Below, piece by piece: positions 1 through 5,588 of a DNA stretch of 10,400 nucleotides. Location of the stretch: positions 1 to 10,400 of the forward strand of contig DAHVRG010000272.1 in assembly GCA_027322565.1 (NCBI GenBank). The letters run 5' to 3'. The notes beneath the pieces are model-generated. The model was not told where the DNA came from. It did no database searches and saw nothing but the letters and a program-made list of their open reading frames with translations. How positions within the stretch are numbered: the first letter of the stretch is position 1; each line of letters opens with the position of its first letter. The position numbers and the translations under genes are program-made. Source of the DNA: Georgenia sp. GTDB taxonomy: Bacteria; Actinomycetota; Actinomycetes; Actinomycetales; Actinomycetaceae.

Positions 1-92
1 CCGGCATGGAGCTGGCCGGTGTGGGTCTGCTCGCGGCGCTGTTCTCCCTCGGCGGCATCTCCCTGGTGAACAGAAGGCGAAAGGAGTCCTGA
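1..92 (+). CDS. C-terminus of a cell-wall-anchored surface protein (partial)
   Basis: Only the last 29 complete codons are present, read from base 3 to the TGA at 90-92. They encode a short lead-in GMEL, a hydrophobic stretch of about 20 residues (AGVGLLAALFSLGGISLV) and a basic tail NRRRKES. This is the layout of a sortase cell-wall sorting signal: the first two bases (cc) fit the end of a Thr codon, so the motif would read x-T-G-M-E-L, but the rest of the LPxTG-like pentapeptide lies outside the window. The protein is probably attached to peptidoglycan by a sortase. It stands directly upstream of the vWA/SipW surface module and on the same strand, but strong hairpins and a terminator separate them. 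Function beyond wall anchoring cannot be judged from this fragment. Confidence 0.7.
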   Translation, partial: GMELAGVGLLAALFSLGGISLVNRRRKES

Positions 93-96
93 AGCC

Positions 97-141
97 GGTG
101 TCCGGTGGCGGCAGACCCCCCGTGTGCCGCCGCCGGACACC
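97..141 (+). terminator. U-less hairpin terminator after the wall-anchored protein gene
   Basis: Bases 97-113 pair with 125-141 as a 17-bp stem with a single G-U wobble and an 11-nt loop, starting 5 nt after the stop codon at 92. No T-tract follows, which is common for actinobacterial terminators. It may instead protect the 3' end of the upstream mRNA. Confidence 0.6.
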
Positions 142-149
142 ACCTCCAC

Positions 150-189
150 CCCGCGACCCGCCTGCACCGCCCGGCAGGTGGGACGCGGG
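150..189 (+). other. Long RNA hairpin of unknown role
   Basis: Bases 150-155 pair with 184-189, 157-159 with 180-182, 160 with 179 (G-U) and 161-165 with 174-178. That gives 15 pairs with one A-A mismatch and an 8-nt loop. It is the second of the consecutive hairpins between the upstream gene and the terminator at 260-297. No U-tract follows. Confidence 0.5.
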
Positions 190-199
190 CGGCTACCCG

Positions 200-238
200 G
201 CCCGGCAGGTCTGCGGCGAAGTGATCGGCGCTGTGACC
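200..238 (+). ncRNA. Conserved-loop hairpin element, copy 1
   Basis: GGTC (208-211) pairs with GACC (235-238); after a bulged T at 212, bases 213-218 pair with 229-234 (two G-U pairs). The 10-nt loop AAGTGATCGG (219-228) is identical in a second copy at 6461-6498. The lead-in GCCCGG-NN is also shared. The inner stem differs between copies but pairs in both, which argues for a selected RNA fold or, less likely, a protein-binding DNA cruciform. It lies 22 nt before a terminator stem. I do not recognise the family, and the strand is assigned from the flanking genes and terminator. Confidence 0.55.
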
Positions 239-259
239 GCCTGAGTTGCCGGTAGCCGG

Positions 260-297
260 CGGACGGGGCCGTCATCGACGGCCCCGTCCGTGTTTTT
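260..297 (+). terminator. Intrinsic terminator with T-tract
   Basis: Bases 260-273 and 277-290 form a perfect 14-bp GC-rich stem with a 3-nt loop, followed by TGTTTTT. This is the only textbook rho-independent terminator in the window. It closes the unit that contains the upstream wall-anchored protein and the conserved-loop hairpin, and it insulates the vWA/SipW module downstream. Confidence 0.85.
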
Positions 298-301
298 CTG
301 C

Positions 302-339
302 GGGGTGAGCGGGGTGAGCGGGGTGAGGCAGGGGTGATG
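302..339 (+). repeat. Tandem 9-bp repeat GGGGTGAGC
   Basis: Three adjacent copies occupy 302-310, 311-319 and 320-328 (the last ends in G). A fourth degenerate copy, GGGGTGATG, follows two bases later at 331-339. The repeats lie just upstream of the likely promoter of the surface module. Confidence 0.8.
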
Positions 340-479
340 CGGGTCACCCGCGGGTGAAGCCCTGCGAAAGTTGGACAGGTTTTCCTTCAAAAGTAGGGGC
401 TCTCGACGCGTCCAGGTGGGTGCCTGACGCTGCCCTGAAGCCGCCTCGGCGCAGGGTGACCTCACCCCTGTTCTCACCC
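303..479. promoter_or_regulatory. Cluster of GGGTGA/TCACCC boxes, possible operator
   Basis: The hexamer GGGTGA occurs in direct orientation at 303, 312, 321, 332, 352 and 454, and inverted (TCACCC) at 344, 462 and 474. Two sites form palindromes: GCGGGT-C-ACCCGC at 339-351 and GGGTGA-CC-TCACCC at 454-467. Nine copies in 177 bases is far above chance. They bracket the candidate promoter at 371-399, as expected for binding sites of a regulator of the surface module. The regulator is unknown. Confidence 0.45.
371..399 (+). promoter_or_regulatory. Candidate promoter of the vWA/SipW module
   Basis: TTGGAC (371-376) resembles a -35 box. After a 17-bp spacer, TAGGGG (394-399) is a weak -10. The spacer is unusually AT-rich for this genome (GGTTTTCCTTCAAAAG). 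A start near 406 would leave a leader of about 200 nt containing the 454-467 palindrome, a hairpin at 520-538 and a palindrome at 566-583. The -10 match is imperfect, so this is tentative. Confidence 0.4.
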
Positions 480-603
480 GCAGGTGTCGCCGATCGCCGT
501 TCATCACCTGTAGCAGTCATCCTCGGGTCAGCCGAGGAGGGACTCTCCAGCACCGTTCGCGAGTGGTGTGGTTACTGCCACACGATCACGAATGGAGCTG
601 TCG

Positions 604-2895
604 ATGCGTCACGCCGCACATGGCAGGCGCACCTCGGCAGGCGGGCGACTCACGGGCCGGACGGTCCTCATCGGTCTGCTCAGCCTGTCGCTGGTGGCCG
701 CCGGAAGCTCGTCACTCGCGACCGGGTCGACCGACGACCTCGCGGGGGACGTGCCCCCCGCCGTTCAGGCCGAGGAGGCCACGACGGCCCTGGAGCCGGC
801 GACCGAGGTGGAGGCCCTGGAAGGCGCCGTGCCGGAGGCGCCGGCCGTCGAGGAGCCTGCCGCCGAGGAGCCCGCCGGACCTGCCCCGGACCCGGCGGCC
901 GTCGCCATCGGCGAGGAGCCGGACCGCGACGAGATCGCCGACGAGGCGAACCCGGAGGCAGGCGACGGCGTGCAGGCCGAGGGTCCCGCCGAGGCCGGGT
1001 CCGCCGGCGAGGCCGCGGAGCCCCGGGGCACGGATGCGGAGGCGGCCGACGTCGCCCCGATGGCCGTCCCCAGCCCCGGGAGCACGAGCTCGGTCATCAC
1101 GGTCAAGGTCGGCGGCGACCGTACCGGCGGCTCCAGCGTCGCTGGGTTGGACGGCGTGACCCTCCGGCTCTACGAGGGCGGCCAGTCCGGCCCGACAGCG
1201 CCGGTCGACGCGGACTGGGCGACGTGCGTCTCGGACAGCGCCGGCGACTGCAGCTTCACGGTCCCGGAGACGCAGGAGAGCGTCCGCGAGTGTGTTTTTT
1301 GGTTCGTTGTCTGTCTGGACTGGCGTGTGATCTCCCCGGCAGGCGAGAACCGTGACCGCCAGTTCTGGGTGGTCCAGGAGTCCGCTCCGGGCGGCTGGTA
1401 CCCCAACACCTCGCTCGTCACCGGTGCCGCGAACAGCCAGCAGTCCACCGCCTACCGGTTCCGCACCGGATCTCAGCTCCGCGCCGGGAACACCTACCGC
1501 TCCGGCACCCACTTCATGGCCGGCAGCGGAGACCAGACCCGCGACGTCTCGAGCGGGCGCTGGCAGGTCTCCCGGGACAACCCGCAGCTGCCGGCGACCT
1601 GCGAGGCGGGTATCGACGTCGCCCTCGTCCTCGACCTCTCCGGCTCGGTCGCCAACGCCGGCGCCGTCGGAGACCTCAAGAGCTCGGCGATCGCCTTCGC
1701 CGAGGCGCTCGAGGGGACGGGCTCGCGGCTCGCCCTGTTCACCTTCGCCTCGACCGCGCCGCGGAACACCTCCCCGAGCGGCCGCAACTACCCCGACCTC
1801 CTGCCGATCGACGGCAACCTCTCCACGATCCGCCAGCGCATCAACGGCTACCAGGCCGAGGGCGGGACGAACTGGGACCGCGGTATCGCCCAGGTGGCGG
1901 AGAACGGCCAGCGCTTCGACATCGCCATCGTCATCACCGACGGGCTCGCCACCTTCTACGGGACCGGCAACAACCCCGCCGGCCCTGGCAGCTTCACCCG
2001 GTTCGTCGAGACCGAGCAGGCCGTCTTCTCCGCCAACGCCCTGAAGGCCGAGGGCACCCGGGTGCTCGCCGTCGGCGTGGGCGACGGGATCAGCGGCCAC
2101 GCCCACAACCTCCGCGCCGTCTCCGGGCCGAACGGTTACACCGCCGGTGCCTCCGCGAACACCGCCGACTACTTCCAGACCGGGTGGCGGCAGCTCGCCC
2201 CGCTGCTGGAGAACCTCGCCAAGGGCGCGACCTGCCAGGCGACGGTCACCGTCGACAAGGTCGCCGAGCCGTACGGCGGCGCGTCCGGCCCCGGCAAGGG
2301 CTGGACCTTCACCGCCGCCCGCACCGCCGGCGCCGGGCAGCTGCTGCCCGCCGGCCCGCAGGTCACCGGCGCGTCCGGCGCGGTCGAGTACACCGTGCGC
2401 TTCGACCGCCCGGACGCCCCCGCGGCGACGGTGCGGGTCGCGGAGCAGATCTCGTCCGCGCAGCAGTCCGACGGCTGGTCGTTGAGCTCGGTGGGCTGCA
2501 CGGTGAACGGGCAGCCGCGCGACGTCACGCGGGACGGGGACGCCGTCGCGGTCACCGGGATCACCGCGGGCGACGACGTCGCGTGCACCTTCACCAACGT
2601 CCAGACGCTCGAACCCGGTGTTGCGATCGTCAAGCGGGCCTGGGACGTCGCGAGCTGGCCGGCGGGAGCGGGGCTCCCGGACGCCGACCGCGAGCTCGCC
2701 CCCGGCTCGGCCATCCCCGACGGCGCGACCGTCACCTGGACCTACACCGTCCGCAACACCGGCCGGACCGTCCTGCACGACGTCACCGTCACCGACGACC
2801 GAGTGCCCACCGTCCAGTGCCCGTCCTCGCAGCTCGAAATCGGCGAGGCGATGGTGTGCACCGCATCCGGCGCGGTGACACCGGCCGGTCCCTGA
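604..2895 (+). CDS. Secreted vWA-domain surface protein with SpaA/Cna-B-like and DUF11-like domains
   Basis: Predicted 763-residue exported protein. The ATG at 604 is chosen over the in-frame GTG at 568 and ATG at 592 because GGAG (594-597) sits 6 nt before it. The N-terminus is a basic segment plus a hydrophobic helix (LIGLLSLSLVAAG), a signal peptide. Residues of about 50-155 are a Glu/Ala/Pro-rich linker. About 160-310 resemble a Cna-B/SpaA-type pilin domain, including a QESAPGGWYPN segment like the E-box region. About 338-540 form a vWA domain with a complete MIDAS: D344-x-S346-x-S348, T422 and D446 in ITDG. About 545-668 look like a second SpaA-like domain, and the rest starts a DUF11/DUF7507-type repeat that stops at ASGAVTPAGP with no sorting signal or membrane anchor. 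Context suggests an adhesin or fibre tip for the SipW-dependent system. The vWA call is firm; the role is inferred. Confidence 0.9.
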   Translation: MRHAAHGRRTSAGGRLTGRTVLIGLLSLSLVAAGSSSLATGSTDDLAGDVPPAVQAEEATTALEPATEVEALEGAVPEAPAVEEPAAEEPAGPAPDPAAVAIGEEPDRDEIADEANPEAGDGVQAEGPAEAGSAGEAAEPRGTDAEAADVAPMAVPSPGSTSSVITVKVGGDRTGGSSVAGLDGVTLRLYEGGQSGPTAPVDADWATCVSDSAGDCSFTVPETQESVRECVFWFVVCLDWRVISPAGENRDRQFWVVQESAPGGWYPNTSLVTGAANSQQSTAYRFRTGSQLRAGNTYRSGTHFMAGSGDQTRDVSSGRWQVSRDNPQLPATCEAGIDVALVLDLSGSVANAGAVGDLKSSAIAFAEALEGTGSRLALFTFASTAPRNTSPSGRNYPDLLPIDGNLSTIRQRINGYQAEGGTNWDRGIAQVAENGQRFDIAIVITDGLATFYGTGNNPAGPGSFTRFVETEQAVFSANALKAEGTRVLAVGVGDGISGHAHNLRAVSGPNGYTAGASANTADYFQTGWRQLAPLLENLAKGATCQATVTVDKVAEPYGGASGPGKGWTFTAARTAGAGQLLPAGPQVTGASGAVEYTVRFDRPDAPAATVRVAEQISSAQQSDGWSLSSVGCTVNGQPRDVTRDGDAVAVTGITAGDDVACTFTNVQTLEPGVAIVKRAWDVASWPAGAGLPDADRELAPGSAIPDGATVTWTYTVRNTGRTVLHDVTVTDDRVPTVQCPSSQLEIGEAMVCTASGAVTPAGP

Positions 2896-2959
2896 CCGGC
2901 CCCAAGACAGCCGAGCAAGACGCTCGGTGACGACGTCCGAGCACGGCCCCGCGGCCGTG
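2883..2959 (+). other. Hairpins across the vWA stop codon and the following gap
   Basis: GGCCGGTC (2883-2890) and GACCGGCC (2894-2901) form an 8-bp stem that includes the stop codon. CCGAGC/GCTCGG (2911-2916/2922-2927) and CACGGCC/GGCCGTG (2942-2948/2953-2959) follow. No T-tract is present. They may stabilise the mRNA end, or partly terminate before the abundant TasA-like product. Confidence 0.45.
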
Positions 2960-2996
2960 TCCGCGGGCAGCACCACAACCCAAAGGAGAACCGATC

Positions 2997-3626
2997 ATGA
3001 ACAAGAAGACGACCGGCCTCGTGGCCGGAGCGGCAGGCGCGGCACTTCTCCTCGGCGGGGCAACCTTCGCCCTGTGGAGCGACAGCGACGCCGTGGCCGG
3101 TGGCACCATCACCGCCGGCAACCTCGACGTCAAGGCCGCGAAGCCGACGTGGCACGACGTGTCCGAGGACCGCACCGATGCGGGACACGTCATCGACCTC
3201 GAGAAGTTCCGCATCATCCCCGGCGACACGGTCCGCGGCACCTTCGGCTTCAAGGCCGCCCTCGAGGGCGACAACATGGTCGCCGAGCTCTCGCTCGCCG
3301 ACCTCGGCGCCTCGGGGGACCTGCTCGAGGCACTCGCCTCCGAGGCCACCTACGAGGTGACGGTCGACGGCGAGGTCGTCGCCGGCGGTGACCTCTTCGC
3401 CGCCGAGCCCGTGCTCTTCGCGTCGGCGGACAACTCGCACAACGTCGCGACGCTGCCGACGCTCCCCGCGGACCTCCCGGGCAGCCCGAACGTCGCGCTC
3501 GTCGTCGACATCACGTTCCCCGAGACGGTGACCGACCAGGACCTCGTCCGGACGAACGCGGTTCTCGACGACTTCGCCGTGACGCTCGGCCAGGTCCGCG
3601 ACAGCTCGGGCCAAGGCGGCTACTGA
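2997..3626 (+). CDS. TasA/camelysin-like exported protein with SipW-type alternate signal peptide
   Basis: Predicted 209 residues. The start has an excellent ribosome binding site, AAAGGAGAA (2982-2990), 6 nt before ATG, the strongest in the module and consistent with a highly made structural protein. The N-terminus is basic (MNKK), followed by a Gly/Ala/Leu core and ATFALWSDSD, with ALWSD at residues 25-29. This is the pattern of actinobacterial alternate-signal exported proteins cleaved by a SipW-type peptidase. The mature part contains PGDTVRGTFGFKAALEGDNM, and the frameshifted gene at 4301-4905 has a matching block, so the two are paralogs. Families of this kind include TasA (Bacillus biofilm fibre) and camelysin; here it is probably the main fibre subunit. 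The peptidase gene lies 84 bases downstream behind a strong hairpin. Family assignment rests on the signal motif and context rather than on fold residues. Confidence 0.85.
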   Translation: MNKKTTGLVAGAAGAALLLGGATFALWSDSDAVAGGTITAGNLDVKAAKPTWHDVSEDRTDAGHVIDLEKFRIIPGDTVRGTFGFKAALEGDNMVAELSLADLGASGDLLEALASEATYEVTVDGEVVAGGDLFAAEPVLFASADNSHNVATLPTLPADLPGSPNVALVVDITFPETVTDQDLVRTNAVLDDFAVTLGQVRDSSGQGGY

Positions 3627-3640
3627 GCCGACCCCCGACC

Positions 3641-3678
3641 CGGGTGGGGGCGCGAGCCCCCCGACGCGCCCCCACCCG
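3641..3678 (+). terminator. Strong hairpin between TasA-like gene and SipW-type peptidase gene
   Basis: Bases 3641-3654 and 3665-3678 form a perfect 14-bp GC stem with a 10-nt loop. It starts 15 nt after the TasA-like stop and ends 32 nt before the peptidase start, with no T-tract. A partial terminator or RNase block here would make much more substrate mRNA than peptidase mRNA. Confidence 0.55.
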
Positions 3679-3710
3679 CCCGACCCCGACGAGACCGGAA
3701 GGAGCCCGCG

Positions 3711-4304
3711 ATGACCGCCACGACCGACGCGCCCGTCGTCCCCGACGACGGCGTCCACCCGGCGCAGGTACAGCACTCCCTCTGGCGTTCCGCCCTGCGC
3801 GGCGCGACCCTCGTCGCCCTCCTCGCGCTGCTCGCGCTCGCCGCGGCCATCGCCGTCGTCCCCCGGGTCATGGGCGGTGCCGCACTCACCGTCCTCACGG
3901 GCTCGATGGAGCCCACGTACTCACCGGGTGACATGGTCGTGGCCGTCCCGCAGGACGGCTACGACGTCGGGGACGTCGTCACCTTCCAGCCCGTGTCCGA
4001 CGACCCGACGCTCATCACGCACCGCGTCGTCGGCGTCCGCACGGGCGCGCAGACCTGGTACGTCACCCGCGGCGACGCCAACGGCGCCGACGACGAGCCG
4101 ATCACCGCCGAACAGGTGATGGGCCGGGTCGTCTACCACATCCCCTACGTCGGTCATGTCGCCAACGCCGCCGGCCCGAACCGCGGCCTCGTCGTCACCG
4201 CGACCGCCTGCCTGCTCATCGGGTACGGCGCCTACCTGTTCATCTCCGACTCTCTTGCCGGCCGCCGTCGCGGCGCAGGACAGATCACCAAGGGAGAATC
4301 GTGA
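3711..4304 (+). CDS. Signal peptidase I, SipW (ER/archaeal) type
   Basis: Predicted 197-residue membrane serine peptidase that removes signal peptides outside the membrane. GGAAGGAG (3697-3704) lies 6 nt before ATG. An N-terminal cytoplasmic segment is followed by a membrane helix at about 32-52. The catalytic serine is S65 in LTGSMEPTYSPGDMV. H104 in LITHRVVG takes the place of the usual lysine, which marks the SipW/ER-type class rather than the bacterial Ser-Lys class. A third conserved block, YVTRGDANGADDEPI (about 117-131), carries the conserved aspartates. A second hydrophobic helix lies at about 157-178, followed by a basic tail. SipW-type peptidases are dedicated to TasA-like substrates, and three genes with ALWS-type signals surround this one, so those are its likely substrates. 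Its stop overlaps a GTG (GTGA at 4301-4304) that was the start of the next, now broken gene. Confidence 0.93.
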   Translation: MTATTDAPVVPDDGVHPAQVQHSLWRSALRGATLVALLALLALAAAIAVVPRVMGGAALTVLTGSMEPTYSPGDMVVAVPQDGYDVGDVVTFQPVSDDPTLITHRVVGVRTGAQTWYVTRGDANGADDEPITAEQVMGRVVYHIPYVGHVANAAGPNRGLVVTATACLLIGYGAYLFISDSLAGRRRGAGQITKGES

Positions 4305-4905
4305 CCCCACGCCACACCCCTCCACGCCGCGGACGCCGCCGGCGCAGCCCGGGGCCCCTCGTCGCTGCGGCGGCACGGTCGCCCTGTGGAGCTCGGACGG
4401 CAGCAGCCCGATGGGCGTCGTAACCGCCGGTGACCTCGACATCGACCTCGTCGGCAGCCCCGTCTGGCGGGAGACCTCCGCCGACGTCACCGGCACCCCG
4501 CGCGCCATCGAGCCCGCCGACTTCCTCGCCCGCCCCGGTGACACCGTCACCCTCGCCCAGGACTTCCGCACCGAGCTGCAGGGCGACAACATGCTCGGCC
4601 GCATCACCGTCGACTGGGAACAGCCGCCGGCTCTCGCCGTCGGTGTCAGCGCGACCTACAGCGTCCGTGACTCCGCCGACGCGCTGGTCGTCGAGGACGT
4701 CGCGCTCGGCGACGCCGGGACGCTCGCCCCGCTCGACACCGACGACGACGGGCGCAGTGACACGTTCACGCTCGAGGTCACGATCGCCTTCGACCGGGAG
4801 ATGGACGACCGCTTCGCGGCCGACGCCGCGGCGCAGGTCGCCGACCTCGGGACCGTCGTCATCGACCTCGACCAGGTCCGCGCCGGAGAGGGGTTCACGT
4901 CATGA
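4301..4905 (+). pseudogene. Second TasA-like exported protein, frameshifted in the signal peptide
   Basis: The expected start is the GTG at 4301, which overlaps the peptidase stop as GTGA and has AGGGAGA (4291-4297) just upstream. Its frame reads a basic N-terminus and GPLVAAAAR, then meets a stop at 4421-4423. The mature protein continues in another frame from about 4366: GGTVALWSSDGSSPMGVVTAGDLDIDL to the TGA at 4903-4905. That part parallels the 2997-3626 product (ALWS motif, PGDTV, QGDNM, DLDQVR), so the body is preserved. Restoring one frame needs 3k+1 extra bases in the signal region, and the hydrophobic core there is also too short; a deletion of about 20 bases is plausible. In the mature frame no ATG, GTG or TTG lies between the peptidase tail and the ALWSS motif; the first is ATG 4411, after the signal. 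Either a real recent mutation or an assembly error in GC-rich sequence. Confidence 0.75.
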
Positions 4906-5588
4906 GGACCACCCGCCACGCCGTCGCCGTCACGCTCGGTGCCCTCACCGGTGCCGCGCTGGGGATCGCCGGAACCTCCCTCGCGCTGTGGAGCGACACC
5001 GTCACCGTGACCGGCCGCCTCAGCACCGGCCACGAGTACTTCGCCGTCGGTGCCCCCGGCGCCACCGTGCCGGCTCCCACGGGAAGCGCCCCCTTCACCG
5101 TCGGCCCCGACCACGCCGCCGAGCTCGTGCGGGACGGCGCCATCGCCGTTCCCATCGAGGTCGACAGCCTGAGCCAGGGGAACAAGGGGCTGCACTACAC
5201 GGTCACCCCGCCCGCGTCCTGGGGCGAGAACGTCTTCGGCGCAGCCCAGGTGAGCATCTTCCCGGTCGGCTCCGTCGAGGCGTGTCACGTCGACGCCGAC
5301 ATCCCGACCGACGTCGACCTGGCCTCCACGCCCGTCCCCGCCACCTACACCAGCGACACCGAAGCGACGACCGAGCTCTGGTGCCTCCTCGCGGCCTACG
5401 ACGGCCCCCCACAGGTGGGGGAGTACACGAACACCGCCACCGTCACCGCGACCGACCCCTCCGGTACCGAGGTCGACGACGAGGACCGGTGGGACGCCGT
5501 CGTCGTCAGGGAGCTCGACCCTGCCGCCGAGCAGGAGCACGAGATCACCTTCACCTACGAGACGTTCCGACCAGGGGAGGAGCGGTGA
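4902..5588 (+). CDS. Alternate-signal exported protein (third SipW-type substrate)
   Basis: Predicted 228 residues. The ATG overlaps the stop of the preceding frame (ATGA at 4902-4905), with GGAGAGGGG (4885-4893) as ribosome binding site. The N-terminus MRTTRH is basic; a hydrophobic core then ends in SLALWSD (ALWSD at 28-32), the same signal type as the 2997 product. The mature part differs from the TasA-like paralogs: it is Thr/Val/Asp-rich, with two Cys in EACHVDAD and LWCLLAAYD that could form a disulphide, and an acidic C-terminus EITFTYETFRPGEER. No membrane anchor or sorting signal is present. It is probably a minor or accessory subunit of the surface structure. Translational coupling on both sides ties it to the neighbours. 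I do not recognise a specific function. Confidence 0.82.
   Translation: MRTTRHAVAVTLGALTGAALGIAGTSLALWSDTVTVTGRLSTGHEYFAVGAPGATVPAPTGSAPFTVGPDHAAELVRDGAIAVPIEVDSLSQGNKGLHYTVTPPASWGENVFGAAQVSIFPVGSVEACHVDADIPTDVDLASTPVPATYTSDTEATTELWCLLAAYDGPPQVGEYTNTATVTATDPSGTEVDDEDRWDAVVVRELDPAAEQEHEITFTYETFRPGEER

Larger units (their letters stand above)
93..603 (+). other. 511-base structured intergenic region
   Basis: I see no convincing gene here. Reading frames that cross it lack matching start signals and are low-complexity Arg/Pro/Ser-type translations. The left half (97-297) is a chain of hairpins ending in an intrinsic terminator. The right half (298-603) holds tandem GGGGTGAGC repeats, further GGGTGA boxes in both orientations, an AT-richer patch that may be a promoter, and a leader with small inverted repeats ahead of the vWA gene. 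Confidence 0.7.

Noticed and set aside
302..339. CRISPR array
   Set aside because: The repeats are 9 bp and directly adjacent, without spacers.
568..603. Longer vWA start at GTG 568 or ATG 592
   Set aside because: ATG 604 has GGAG at a 6-nt distance and places a compact basic N-terminus before the hydrophobic signal core.
354..1355. Plus-strand frame of 333 codons over the vWA leader and N-terminus
   Set aside because: It has no ribosome binding site, and beyond the leader it is an Arg/Gly-rich out-of-frame reading of the vWA gene.
712..2976. 754-codon open frame on the minus strand opposite the vWA gene
   Set aside because: Its translation is Arg/Gly/Asp/Val low-complexity typical of the antisense of GC-rich coding DNA, and the plus-strand gene has a signal peptide, MIDAS motif and ribosome binding site.
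4156..4300. Start of the second TasA-like protein at ATG 4156 inside the peptidase gene
   Set aside because: This upstream part is an out-of-frame Ser/Pro reading of the peptidase gene and provides no hydrophobic signal; a frameshifted GTG 4301 start explains the data better.
4430..5584. Upstream extension of the wall-anchored protein frame
   Set aside because: It is an Arg/Ser/Pro-rich shadow of two other genes; GTG 5585 has a ribosome binding site and a clean signal peptide.
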